Part shown: positions 24,451-35,064 of the stretch, piece by piece | How the letters are laid out: every line of letters begins with the position of its first letter | Numbering within the stretch: the stretch's first letter is position 1 | Assembly (NCBI GenBank): GCA_014529385.2 | Contig: CM043944.1 | Location: 80,568,384-80,632,383, forward strand | Reading direction: 5' to 3' | Source of the DNA: Adiantum capillus-veneris | Lineage: Eukaryota > Streptophyta > Polypodiopsida > Polypodiales > Pteridaceae | DNA length: 64,000 bases | Made by a program: the position numbers and the translations under genes | The notes under the pieces: model-generated | What the model was told of the DNA's origin: nothing | The model's database searches: none | What the model saw: the letters and a program-made list of their open reading frames with translations, nothing else

Positions 24451-24939
24451 TTGGTTGCTCATGAAGCTGTTCGAGTGGCTACAGATTCTGCATCTTGGTT
24501 GATTCCTAGTTTTGACAATGTTGCTTACTTGGATACAATGGGATCTCTTTTGGTGTCGGTGAAAGATTCCTTCGGCTCTTACATGCCTATCACTCCTCTT
24601 GTGGAAGGTAGTTGGGATCCTATTTGGCAAGCTAAGAGTGTTTCATTTGATAATCAGCTCAATAAGGAGTGGCAAGAGTTTCGAGGGCGTTTGTTTTTGG
24701 TATGGGATGGAAACCATCGGCTGAAAACATGGATGCGACGCATAAAAGAAGGTAAGAATTAACATCGATGCACTAATTGTTTGTTAGATTTAGTTGTACC
24801 TTCTTTTTTGGCTAATTTGGTGTTCTTTTGTCAAGTATGGCATGATAATGAGGAATATCATGTGAGTGTGAGATGCCAATTTTTGGAAGTAGAAAAAAAA
24901 AGAGACCGAACTATTACTTGCTCTTGACCCCACTAATGT
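24451..24939 (+). other. ParB-like domain segment
   Basis: Read across one intron, this part gives SLLVSVKDSFGSYMPITPLV, then LFLVWDGNHRLKTWMRRIKE, then EYHVSVRCQFLE. That is the ParB/Srx pattern: a short helix and P-x-V strand, the diagnostic V-x-D-G-x-H-R-x-x-A/T-x turn, and a closing V-x-V-x strand. In prophages such domains are often fused to N6/N4 DNA methyltransferases. The 9-A run at 24893 breaks the frame just after. Confidence 0.65.
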
Positions 24940-26556
24940 GTAAGTTGTAAATTTGTGGCCTTTTTGTATTTCTAAATTAATCTCGCATTAAACTATTATT
25001 TTTCATTTGTTTATATATTTATTGTAGCATTTCACGATCAACAGTGAAACCAAATCTTGGGCATGAGATATACATGTTCCAAAAATTTGGTATCGCCAAT
25101 AAAGAGAGCATTCTTGCACGTCTCACTCAAGAGAACAGAAAGTGGGCTGAGATAGAGATGGCAGTTGAGAGTAGATTATATCAAGGAGTTCCTCCTTGGT
25201 ATAATTCTCCTTGTGTGTTGATTTCTCAACTAGTTTGGAAGGTGAATTGTTGAATTGAGTATTAACTATATACATTTTTTAAGATTGTTTACGATTCATT
25301 CATTGAATGTAGTTGTGGTTATGTAGGATGATTTTAATGCATTTATTTCAAAGGAAAATGCAAAATTGAAAGCTCTTGGATTAGATAGGTGGAGTTTGAA
25401 AGGCGATTGCAAAAGGCAACTAAACAAGAAGAAGATCGATTGAAGGATAGAGGTTATAAGTTTTTGACAATTGCCAATCCAGTTCATGGAGAGGAATTTT
25501 TTGAGTTGCTCTTTGATGTGAAGTGGGATGATCCATCCATGGTAAAAATCACACGAGACAAGTTAAATGCTTTGTGCTCCTCAAAACTACCTTCTGAAAG
25601 GTATCACACTTTTCAATACTTTTTTACTAGTTTTTTGTTTATGTTTTTAAATTCTAATGAAAATAGTGACATTATGAATGGTATATGAATATACTTATAT
25701 AAGATGGTGTTTAAGTTTTTGATATATTTTGGTCTTTAATGAAGGAAAAAATATATATTGGAGATGATGAGTCTTACAAAGGCCAAAGATCCAGTCTTTT
25801 CCCACTTTGGTGATGTGAAGCACTTTAGGGCTTACATTAGAAAAGAAGTCTATTGGGCTCACATGAATGATGAAGCTGTGTTGATAATAAGAAGGTTGGA
25901 GGTTGAAGAGTTCAAATTGCCATATCGATTTGAAGCTTTTTTCAAGGTTGTTTTCTAAACTAGTCACTTTTTTCTATTAAATGTGGATTTTATTGCATTG
26001 TTTTATGATTTGAATGACTATCATAGGTGCAATTAAGAAATCATGGCTTGCAAGCTTTTCCTCAACTTTTAGGAGATATTAAAAGTGCAGGGGACTCTTC
26101 CAAAATGCCTGAGCTACAAGAGTCTTGTAAAAGGATTTTATACAGGTGAAATTTCATCAACCAACAATGTCTTTGGCTCTTATTGAAATTATTTTTCTCA
26201 AAAGATTAAATGTTGTTATGGTGTAGATGGATGTGTGAATGTGTTTTAAACGGTACACTTGCTACTATGCCTATGGTTACTGAAGATTGGTCAAAGCTAG
26301 AGGATGAAAATACTATGTATCCCGGTTCTATGGTAGAGAAGGGTATTTCTATGTGGGAGTGTAGAATTTGCCCATGGTGGTTGGACTACCCTTTGGGGGT
26401 GATCCCAAAGCAAGAACTAGACTCACATGCAAGTAAGTGTAACACTTTTCTTTTTACCTCAAGTTAATTCTCATATTATTACATTCTTGTATTATAATAT
26501 ATTCATTTTTCCTATTATCATTCAAGTCCACCAGTCTTGAACTCGTTAGCATTTAA

Positions 26557-26559
<3 letters not shown>

Positions 26560-26621
<62 letters not shown>
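26560..26621. repeat. TC microsatellite in an intron
   Basis: About 31 TC units inside the intron between the zinc-site exon (ends 26432) and the next exon (starts 26724). Confidence 0.98.
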
Positions 26622-26622
<1 letters not shown>

Positions 26623-27302
26623 AAAAATGCACAAGAAAGTATGTTCTAGTTTTTTTATAAATGACTTGAGTTTGTAAATGCTAAATTAATTTTCATTATA
26701 TCATTAAAATTTTCTTGTGGTAGAGTTTTTGGAAGAGAATAAAGACAAAGATAAAAACCAATCTGCTTCTTTAGAGCACTTAGAAGACATGGATCACAAT
26801 CATGACTTGGCCATGGATGGGGGCTCACAAAGAACACAAGAAAGAAATCACTCACTACCTCTTCAAAGAGAGCACCATAATCATGCGAGTGGGTCAAACA
26901 TGGGTGACCACAACAAAACAACCTATCCATTAGGAGGGCTAAAGATTGACATGCCTAAAGAAAGCAGTGAAAAAAGCGTTTCAATAGTGGTTGAGTCATT
27001 CATGGAGTGACCAACTTCATCAAGGCGACCAACCTCATGGAATACCGGCAAGTTTCTACCTGTTAAATATTTATTTTTTGATAGTGCAAAACAATTCTAT
27101 ATTACTTGTAATTAAAATAAATTTTTAATGAAAAATTGTAGGTTTTCAATTTTTGACTGTGGTAGATGCTCTTCTAGTTGATATGGCTAATGTTGATGAT
27201 TTTGTCATTCAAAGGTAAAAGAAAGGTTTTGTGGCTTGTGTTATCAATATCAATAGAATGTTCAAGGTGGATGGTGTACTAAAACAAACGTTTTGTGTGT
27301 AG

Positions 27303-28304
27303 CATTAAAAAACATTTGCGCACTCAAAGTCTTGGCTTGTATCACCATTGTGGAGCACCTTGTCGTGAGGTGTTTCGTCTTATCTTTGTGGATTTCCCTA
27401 CTTCTTTGTTGGTGGATGGTTTAGGCCCAATTCGAGCAGGTTACTCAAAGTTTTTGTTTATGCCTTTTGTTTTGATCAATATCACTTGAAAAACTCATTC
27501 TAAACATCTTTTCAAAGGTGGATTAAGCAAAAAAATTCCACAATGGAATATATTTTTGCCTTCTCTTGTGCAAGGTGTGATGGATGTAGCAGAACCTTTC
27601 TTGGCAGATGAAGGCTTTTTCGTGACTCTATGTCTTGCACAACATATTGGAGAGATTATTATCCATGCTATAAAGGCTGGGTTATGACTTCATCGCACAT
27701 GGACTCTCATGTGTAATGGGGGATATAGACACCCAGATACCCTAGAGGAGGTGAATCAAAATACCATGTTGTTGTGAAAGATTGCATTATTAACTTGATT
27801 TTGATTCAAGTGTGTACAATGTATGCTTATATGTAGGTAATTGATCTCATGGTGGGAGTTTTTTGTCGAGCAGATGTTGCTATACCCACATACAATAGGG
27901 AGGCAGGAGAGAAAGTCTCTCCTCGCATGTTTCCTGCATCACGAAGCTTTTTAATGGAGGAGCATCAAGAACGCACCATTGTTCTTGATATACCTATCAG
28001 AGGTGGAGCAGAGAGGTCACCCGACTTCTACAGGTGAGAAGATAATCATTTTAATGTAAATTGAGCTTTAATTTATAGTTGAAAAATGACTTACATATTT
28101 TAAATTTGCATGTGTAGATGGCTCTTGGCAACCTTCACGGATGACTCAGATTATTTACTAGATGTGTTTTCAGGATGTGGAGGTCTTGGCAAGGCATGTG
28201 GTGAGGTTTATCGATATTGTTTGTGCTTGGAGGGGGATGACATAGTCTATGAGGAGTGTCTCAAAAAGGTGGTTTGTGGTCCATATGTGGAAAAGAGAGT
28301 TTAG
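27303..28304 (+). other. permuted amino-methyltransferase domain
   Basis: In order: FRLIFVDFPTSLL, at the place of the catalytic (D/N/S)PP(Y/F) motif; FFVTLCLAQHIGEIIIHAIKAG and HRTWTLMCNGG, matching the strands and helix after that motif; then ERTIVLDIPIRGGAERSPDFY and LLDVFSGCGGLGKAC with CLCLEGDDIVYEECL, the SAM-binding loop and next strand. The catalytic motif before the SAM-binding motif is the beta/gamma circular permutation of N6-adenine/N4-cytosine methyltransferases. VDFPTS lacks the second P and aromatic, so activity of this copy is doubtful even without its two TGA stops. FSGCGG alone could also suggest a C5 enzyme, but the order argues against it. Confidence 0.65.
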
Positions 28305-28521
28305 TATCACATCCATAGTTTTTTGAAACAATTATTGAACACACTCTCTATTTTTTGTTTCAAGAATGTTGACATAGGACATCTAGGGTTTTATTGTGCA
28401 TGTTCTTGAAGTGATTTTAATTGCATTGCTTTTGTGAACTATCTACTCTTTCTAACATCCATATCAAACACTAATGCAGACACCTTGTTAAGCTTTGTTT
28501 TGAATACAGATTTCTTTGAAT

Positions 28522-28573
<52 letters not shown>

Positions 28574-28822
28574 GACTAGCATATTTAAAGAGAGTAAGTC
28601 TGAATAAGGATTTCTTTGAATACTCTCTCTCTCTCTCTCCCCCCTTTCTATAGCCTAGCATATTTAAAGAGAGTAAGTTTGAGGCGCTTAATTATTCAAT
28701 GTGAGGTGATGTTGTCCTATTGAATATTTCTAGGTGAATTGCAAGAATGTAAAAGATGTTGAAACAAAATGGAAAAATGCTTTAAATAAAGAAAAAAGCT
28801 CAAAATAGTTTTACATTTCATG
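28305..28822. repeat. MULE right subterminal region with two CT-containing ~100-bp repeats
   Basis: ATTTCTTTGAATNCTCTCTCT...AGCATATTTAAAGAGAGTAAG occurs at about 28510-28605 and 28610-28680, each around a CT tract (28523-28572 and 28623-28639). The rest is AT-rich and non-coding. Confidence 0.8.
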
Positions 28823-28826
28823 AAAA

Positions 28827-28862
28827 AGCTCGAAATGGAAAGCTCGCAAAAAAAAAGCACCC
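28827..28862 (-). repeat. right terminal inverted repeat of the MULE
   Basis: The reverse complement begins GGGTGC, then nine T, then GCGAGCTTTCCATTTCGAGC, matching the left terminus from base 16 onward without gaps. The terminal 15 bp differ except for the leading GG. Confidence 0.8.
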
Positions 28863-28871
28863 ATTCCAAAT

Positions 28872-30816
28872 CATTCTATACACGGTTGACTACGTTGGTT
28901 ACCGTTACCTACTAATCGAGCAGTTTCTACAAAGGGTCTTACCAAAGGGTTTGACTACATAAATTCTAATCAAAGGGTTTGGATTGCAACGGCAACACCC
29001 AGGGTTTCTAGTGCAATATTGCTTGATTTTTTCACACATGGACAACTTGTTCCTCTGTATTTGAATACGGGTAAGTGAACATTCAGTTCAATCTCCAGGT
29101 ATGCATCTATTGATTTGGTGTTATTCCAATTTTTAGTATCCATTGCTTGGTTTTTTCTTTCAAGTTGTTTAAATCCGCTTGAATATTTCAGGGCCATGCC
29201 AAGGGCATGTCAAAATAAGTATTTTGGGCCGTAGTGTCCAATGTACATTATGCTTTTATAAATCCACTTGTAGGATTCGATTTGGCACATGTTGTCACAT
29301 GGGATACAACATGGTCTAGGGACTCAAGGAGTTCGGTTTAGCCAGTGTGGAGCAATGAATGAGGGTCCCTCTCACTCTTGTCATAGAGTGTTTAGAGCTA
29401 CCTCCACACACAAGTACATCTTGTACTTATAGGATGTTCTTTTGTCAGACATCCTTAGTTGAGACATATTCCACATGTGGCGAATATGAGTCTCTGGGAC
29501 TGACACTGGCGCACCTATTTCAAATATGTGTCACAACAAAGTCCTAAGTGCTAGTCAAATCTATTTTCTAGACCATTTTCAGCACGACGTATTAGGAGCA
29601 ATTTCAGTGGCCAAAAAATTGTTGGATACTTACAATGACTTGTTCAGCCTACAAGTATTGCTAAACAACATTACAAATGGTTGTTTATACATATAGCTTT
29701 TCTATAAGTTGTTAATGAAAAAGTTTCATTGTCTGTACCTAGAAGTGATCAATGTTTCACCTTCTATTGTGATTCAGACGTTTCAGCAAGGCTTGCAAAA
29801 GATTGCAACTAAAAGTATTTAGTTTCTTTTCAAAACTATTTACATTCCTTTTTAATGCGTGCTAAGCGCATCACATTTGCCATAAGTATTGGCAAGGATC
29901 ATTATGGATATACAGGTTCGGGGTTTTTTTGCTAAATGCATGCACACTAGGTGTTATGGGCCCTAGTGTTTAGCAAAGGATGATTTAGAATGGCATGCAT
30001 ATTCCTTAAGTTGTTGCTTATGAAGCATTTTGCACTCTAAGTGCAATATCTCTAGGAGATTACTTTTGGGTCTACTAATCACCAATAGAGGTCATGGCTC
30101 GGCTTGGGTGTTTGTGGATTTTTTCAAGTTAGCCACGATGGTTATTTCGGACATTGTTGATTCCTCACCAATGTTATACACTACTGTGATTCCCCGTTTA
30201 CCAGTCATCTGGGACGACTGTTTGTAAACTGTGAGGAAAACACACCTCAGCACTGTCAATTATCCAAGGGAATAGGTAGATTACAAAGAGTAATCTTGTG
30301 TTGAAGGATAAGCAAAGTGCGTATGTTAGCACCAAGCGATCCAATTAGTAAGCATTTATTGCTCTTTTTGGAGTTTACTTACTATCAATTAATGCATGTT
30401 GCGACTCGGTAGTCTCTTCATGTATAAGTCAGGTTCTCAACCTTGACACTCGTTAGGGTGGGTTTGTTTACTGATGAAATTTGAGAACAAGTCAAGGACT
30501 TACATTTGACTGAGGATTTAGGTCAGCAAGTTACTTTCACAGAAAGTGAAAACCGGTACTATTTCCGGTATATCTTTGTCGTGATAACTCTTTTAGCATA
30601 CTCATGTGCGTTCTAAATGGATTCTACACACTAGATGGTTGCAAATGAACAACAATGTGGAAAACCAAGATGTTACTCTTGGTTTCATTGAACCTCCTTC
30701 AGAACCGTGTTCCAGTCAACCAAACAGCTGGATCCATGAAGGATGCCACTTGAGAAAACATTAGTGTTCTTACGAAGAACCTTCCGACTTTTGTTTTCGA
30801 GGACAAAAACTCTTCT
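28872..30816. other. interior of short-LTR element copy 1 (3' half)
   Basis: Collinear with 37925-39910 of copy 2 throughout, with no gag-pol motif. A 65-codon frame (30030-30227) and its counterpart (39042-39284) share the C-terminal MVISDIVDSSPML and IPRLPVIWDDCL. The nucleotide sequence around it is equally similar, so this is not evidence of protein constraint. Confidence 0.7.
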
Positions 30817-30830
30817 TAAGGGGGGAGTAA
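30817..30830 (+). promoter_or_regulatory. polypurine tract of element copy 1
   Basis: TAAGGGGGGAGTAA lies immediately before the 3' LTR and is identical to the tract before the 3' LTR of copy 2. It primes plus-strand DNA synthesis in LTR elements. Confidence 0.88.
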
Positions 30831-30976
30831 TGTCAGGATACCGGCAAGGCCGGACTAGACAAGGGTAGGGCCGAGCTAGGCGGTGTGGAACGGGGAGTCC
30901 AACTAGGGCAAAGGGCCAGGGGCTTTCCTGGTGGTTGGGTGATGGACTCTCATACCCTAGTTTCCCTTGTCTTACA
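30831..30976 (+). repeat. 3' LTR of short-LTR element copy 1
   Basis: 146 bp, TGTCAGGATA to CTTACA, the same length as the 5' LTR and clearly similar but with several differences (for example TATATAATGGG is changed to TGGTGGTTGGG). Confidence 0.92.
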
Positions 30977-32238
30977 TTGACCTTGACTAAATTGCTCTGA
31001 ACAAACATTTGCTTGACTTTCCTTTGCTTTCTTGAGTACTTTAGCTGAAATATCTTTGCTTTTTTGGGTGTCTCCTTAGAGGTTTCAATTGGTTCAGCAC
31101 TTGATTTAAAGTTTTGAAAGCCTGACATGCTTGAAGAAGCTGATCTATAAGGGTTCTTTGATGTAGAGGCATATGTTGTCACACCTTTTGTGCTAGTCGA
31201 TGGAAGTTCCACTTTTGCTTTACCTTTGTTTTCAAGATTTGTCTTCAATTCTTGTGACTTTTGCAACTCTGAATCTAGCATTGATGGTACCTGTAAATGT
31301 TGCTTGCTACCTCTTAGAAAAGAGAGTATTAGCATTTTATCTTCTTTGTAGGACTTGTGTTGGTCTAACCACTGATGTCCAAGGATGACATCTGCAAGAA
31401 TTTCCTTTGAAGGCTTCACGTGAAATTTTACCTGCTCTTCATGATTTTGGATGCTAAGGGTAGCAACCATGTCTTCTTGGCTTGTAGCCTTACCCATGAT
31501 TTCTTTGTTCCCTGGCTTGCTCTGAGTAATCTCAAGAATGCTCTGAATGTTGTCTGTAACCATATTGCACTTTGCTTCTTTATCAAGTAGAGCATTGCAT
31601 CTAACACTTGCTCCTTTTGTATTGCTGAGAACTACAAATATTCTCATTGTTTGTTCTATTGAAGATCTTTGTCTAGCTTTTGCCATGGTCTCATCTTGAT
31701 CTAACTGTGTCTCTATGAAAGGTGGCTTGAGACTATGATTTCCAATCTGACTTTTATCAATTGCTTTAGCTGGCAATGTTTGATTGATCTTTGGACTTTC
31801 TATTTCTTCGTGGTTGCCTGCAACCACGTTCTTCTTAACTTCTGGCTTTGGTGGCATTCTTTGCTCAATAGATTTCGTGGTTGCTCTATTCTTTGTTTGA
31901 TCTGCACTTGCTATTGCCTGATTTTCTTTAAGCTCTTCTGAAGTTCTATTTGATGGAGATGAATCATCTTCAATAAGATCTGCTTTGATAAAAGTCTCCA
32001 TTTTAACTGTGCTTGAGTACCTTGTGTTATCATCCACGGGTGACCAGTCTTGGTCTTCATTATTTAATGTCTGTGATGACTCTGTCATGTTTGAATTATG
32101 TACCTCTAACATCTTCTGAGCTATTGGCATTCCCATTATGGTGTCCTCCGGCATATCCTTTGATGTGATCATGTGGAATTGAGCTTTGATGATCTGTGAA
32201 CTTACTGAACAATGGTGGTGGAAATGATTCCCTAGCAT
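30977..32238 (-). pseudogene. retroelement ORF with retropepsin-like domain
   Basis: A long minus-strand frame of the old element, cut at its C-terminal side by the short-LTR insertion. Around 31330-31600 it contains CNALLDKEAKCNMVTD and then ILADVILGHQWLDQH. The pair has the spacing of a retroviral-type aspartic protease: a D-T/S-G-A loop, then the hydrophobic ILG turn and W. The catalytic D-T-G is replaced by D-K-E, so it cannot work as a standard protease. The rest is charged, S/T/K-rich sequence, with a basic block before the junction. The open frame running on into the LTR (30976-30685) is accidental. Confidence 0.7.
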
Positions 32239-32398
32239 TCTGCTCGTTGTTTCCTTAATATGCTCACAAATTCAAGAGCATCTTTCAGTTGTGGTTGGCC
32301 ACATCTTTTTGAGGTGCGAAAAGACATGAGGTTCTTGTCTAACTGAAAATCTAGCTTACTTTTCTTGACAGCTTTTCTTCGTTTTCATTGGTGATGTT

Positions 32399-33950
32399 TC
32401 ACTTGATCTTCTCACGATTCGTGTCTAAATTGATTTCTTTTGTTGTGGCAGTGTCCTTTGGTTGAGCTTTATCTGCAATTTCTTTGCTTTGATCACTGGC
32501 TTCAATTGATGTTGACTCCATTGGCTGTGATACTGCACTTTTTGTTTGCAATTGATGAGCATTTCCCTCTTGCATCTGGGTAACCCTTGATCTTAATAGA
32601 TCCATTGTACTTTCTGGCAGAGTCTGTCTCTTCGGAGGAGATTTTGGTGGTAACATTTGTGTAACTTTCTGGAGTTTAGCTTTCATTGATTTTGACTTTT
32701 TTGTCACATGTTATGGCAGCTTGAGGATTTGCATCTTCTTTAGATAGTTCTTGACTTCAGGTTTAGCATCCGTAAGGGCTTGTACAAGGTCATGAACAAT
32801 GCACACTTTGGGTAGCACTGTTGACATTTGGCATCTATTAACCTTCTACATAGTTTCCTATGTATCTCCTTGAAAAATGAAAAATTATTCCCCAAGTCAA
32901 GCTGTAGATAGCATTATCTTTCCCTTGATATTTTCTATCACATGCATCTCCTATGATATGAGCTTCTGTGGTTTCAGGACCCAATGCATCATAGATGTTA
33001 GACTCTCGTCTATATCTAGAATTGTTTCGGTCAAAGTATATGTTTTTTTGGTCACAAAATCGAAGCTTGATTTCCGATGGAGGAGACTTTGGCTCTGAAT
33101 AGATTTCTGGTTTCACTAGGGTAATATCCTTCAACTCTAGAGAGGATGGGGTATAATAGATTCTTTCCTCTGAAATGAACCATCCTTTTTTATCTATCAT
33201 TGGACGTACTTTTATCAGCTGGTATGTGGGTCGTTCAAACACTGGTTGATCCTTTTTGTACAGTTTCCCTTTTCAGTCTACATAGTGTGCATAGGAATTA
33301 TGTGTACCATATAATGCTAACATTATTCTGTTTGATGTGTCCCTTAGACTTGTGAATGATTGGCCACTTGTGGCAATGGATGCAGAATCATTTGTAAATT
33401 TAACAGTCTTTTCAACATTCTGTGATATCTGGACACCTTGACCAAATTCATGCAAAAATTTATTGTTCAAAGAATCAATTTTAAGCTTTTCAGGTGCCTG
33501 TGCATCTTTATGCTGATTTTGAACTTGCAGTGCTTTTACTGGTGCTTCTAATGGTAATGAAGAATCATCTGATTGCATTAAAAGTGACAAGTTAAATGCA
33601 CTTACATCAAATTTTCTCTGTACCTTGCTTGGCAGTTAGTGTATCCTTGCTGTCAGGATTTCTTGGACAATCTTTAAAAAAATGTTCACCTTTTTGTCCA
33701 AAATCTGAGCAATACGCCATGACTAGTGGTATATCATTTGGCTCTGTCATGTCAAGCTCTAGCTGAGAAGTTTCACCTTCTATGCTGGCCTAGTTGTCGG
33801 TATCTTCTTTTAAAACACTAAGCATCAAGCTGTAGACTGCTCCGTCGTGACCTTTGTACTATCTTTGGCTCGATTCTCCAATTAGATTGGCTTCAATTGG
33901 TTGATATGTTGGATCGTGCAATTTTGGCATCCGGCATACATGCGAAAGCA
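32399..33950 (-). pseudogene. gag-like part of the old retroelement
   Basis: Minus-strand frames at 32399-32707, 32838-33242, 33273-33590 and ~33620-33940 form one collinear but broken polyprotein. Near 33660-33715 is a degenerate zinc knuckle, YCSDFGQKGEHFFKDCP, in which the second cysteine is F and one residue is inserted. The following parts are rich in S, T, K and Q. No capsid fold is recognisable by eye. The element is lost beyond about 33940, where the tandem array begins, so its 5' LTR is not in the window. Confidence 0.55.
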
Positions 33951-34884
33951 AAATCTTGACACTTTTTGTGGTAAAAAACCAGAACTTTACGTGCTTTTTT
34001 GAGAGCATCACATTTGGCATACGTGTCAAAACACACTTTTTTTGGCTAATTACTCTTCACTTCGCATCGAATGAAAAAAACACAGCAATCAACACGTTCC
34101 AATGCTCTTGCAAGGAATGTGAATTATGTCATTTTTGTCGTGCATAATGTAATGCTTCCATGTGACTTGAGAACTCTACCATATGTTGGGGCTGATTCGC
34201 TACATTTTTCGGGCCTAAAACGATGCTATATTGGGGTTGATTTCCTCCTATTTTGGGGCCAAGAATGGTTCTATTTAAGGACTTATCCACTGCGGTTTTG
34301 GGGCCCAAAATGCTCCTGCTTTGGGGCTAATCTGGAGTGTGATTTTGAGATCTCGAATGCCTAAAACAAGCTTGCAAGGGGTTGCTACCTTGCAAATGCC
34401 ATTGCTTGTTTGGACCTATGAGCTCACAGGCTCCTATAAGCCCTCGTGGCCTAATCCGAAAAAGCTCCCGGTTGAGCCATCTCCCTTCGAGCTCGCCCAT
34501 GAACTAGGTACATCGTTAAGTTCTCACTTGTGCTGCCTCTTCCATGCGAGCCATCGTCACAACCATCCAGCAATCTCAGGGGGTTCACCATTTAGTACCC
34601 TCCTATATAATGTGTGTTTGTGGGGTATTAAAACAACCCCTCTTTAACATGTCTAAATGAATATAATGACCCCTTAGTTTAGGATTTTTTTTTCAAAATT
34701 GCAAAATTGAATATAAAAACCCCTTATTTTAATTTATCTCTGTTAAATTGCCTAAATTTTTTGCATTTTAAAACCCCTCCTTTCGAACTCACGTTATAGA
34801 TTAATATGATTACATAGTGCACCTCCCGAGCCAGCAATCAACCCATTCTAAGAGACCAGTTTTTGGACTAAGGTTGGTCTAGGG
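33940..34884. repeat. ~600-bp tandem repeat array, left part
   Basis: The unit includes ACTTTACGTGCTTTTTTGAG and GCATCACATTTGGCATA, then AAAACAAGC.TGCAAGGGG, CAAGCCCTCGTGGCCTA and a GCAATCAAC..TTCTAAGAGAC end. The same blocks recur at 40110-41110 on the other side of the inserted LTR element. Confidence 0.75.
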
Positions 34885-34889
34885 ACAAC

Positions 34890-35063
34890 TGTCAAAACAA
34901 GGGTCCTACGGGGCAAGGCCCAACCTAGGGGATCAGGGACCTAGGCCAAGGGCCGCCTGGACCAATGCGAACTGGGGATCCGCTTAGGGAAAGTGCAAGG
35001 AGCTAGCCTATATAAGGGGCGGTAGGGAGGAGGATCCCAGGTTCAGTTACCCTAGGTCTTACA
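34890..35063 (+). repeat. 5' LTR of copy 2
   Basis: 174 bp from TGTCAAAACAAGG to GTCTTACA. A TATATAA box at 35009-35015 lies ~50 bp before the LTR end. Confidence 0.95.
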
Positions 35064-35064
35064 C

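Larger units (their letters stand above)
23992..28304 (+). pseudogene. ParB-like / DNA methyltransferase fusion gene, ~12 exons, inactivated
   Basis: A plus-strand gene starting at ATGGCTCCC. Exons that join in phase with GT-AG borders: 23992-24751, 24836-24939, 25028-25241, 25327-25600, 25745-25946, 26027-26145, 26227-26432, 26724-~27051, ~27142-27214, 27303-27750, 27837-28033, 28118-28304. The product would be roughly 1000 residues: a basic N-terminus with KRRRK signals, an acidic stretch, a ParB-like domain, a helical middle, a possible zinc site (WECRICPWW...H), and a permuted methyltransferase domain. Neighbours are the Dof fragment and transposase on the other strand. Breaks: TGA stops at 24415, 27487 and 27685; a 9-A run at 24893 that shifts frame; and shifts near 25388 and 27000. 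The inferred role is DNA binding plus base methylation for the transposon or a captured function. Family name and activity are inference. Confidence 0.75.
17412..28871. mobile_element. 11.4-kb Mutator-like transposon (MULE) with 9-bp TSD
   Basis: The 9-bp ATTCCAAAT occurs at 17412-17420 and 28863-28871, bracketing 17421-28862. The sister LTR element (near 37920) has this site once and uninterrupted, so this is a true filled/empty-site comparison. The ends start GG and share, at the same register from base 16, GCGAGCTT and then ATTTCGAGC, giving imperfect inverted termini of about 36 bp. A 9-bp duplication is the hallmark of Mutator-like elements, and a MULE-type transposase lies inside on the minus strand (18014-21599). 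Also inside are a Dof fragment and a ParB/methyltransferase gene on the plus strand. The cargo is far larger than a minimal MULE. Confidence 0.9.
13958..30981 (+). mobile_element. short-LTR retroelement copy 1 with 5-bp TSD (TTGAC)
   Basis: TTGAC occurs at 13958-13962 and 30977-30981, immediately outside two 146-bp LTRs (13963-14108 and 30831-30976). A primer-binding site follows the first LTR and a polypurine tract precedes the second. The 17014-bp span includes an 11442-bp transposon with its own 9-bp duplication. Without that, the element is 5563 bp, close to the 5210 bp of its sister at 34890-40099. The internal region has no gag-pol, so mobility would depend on proteins from another element. 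It inserted into the minus-strand ORF of an older retroelement, and removing it with one TSD copy restores that frame at the junction. Confidence 0.92.

Noticed and set aside
24415-27687. TGA read as selenocysteine or a reassigned codon
   Set aside because: Frameshifts also break the gene, and TAG stops occur in neighbouring elements, so simple decay is sufficient.
28118-28304. C5-cytosine methyltransferase, from the FSGCGG loop
   Set aside because: The loop lies near the C-terminus after a catalytic-type strand. In C5 enzymes it is N-terminal and followed by PC and ENV motifs, which are absent here.
30030-30227. Small ORF conserved between both short-LTR copies as a candidate protein gene
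   Set aside because: The surrounding non-coding sequence is just as similar, so conservation reflects recent common ancestry of the copies.
30685-30976. C-terminal extension of the retropepsin-like ORF into the LTR
   Set aside because: The frame crosses the insertion junction by chance; the true continuation is at 13957 and below, across the TTGAC duplication.
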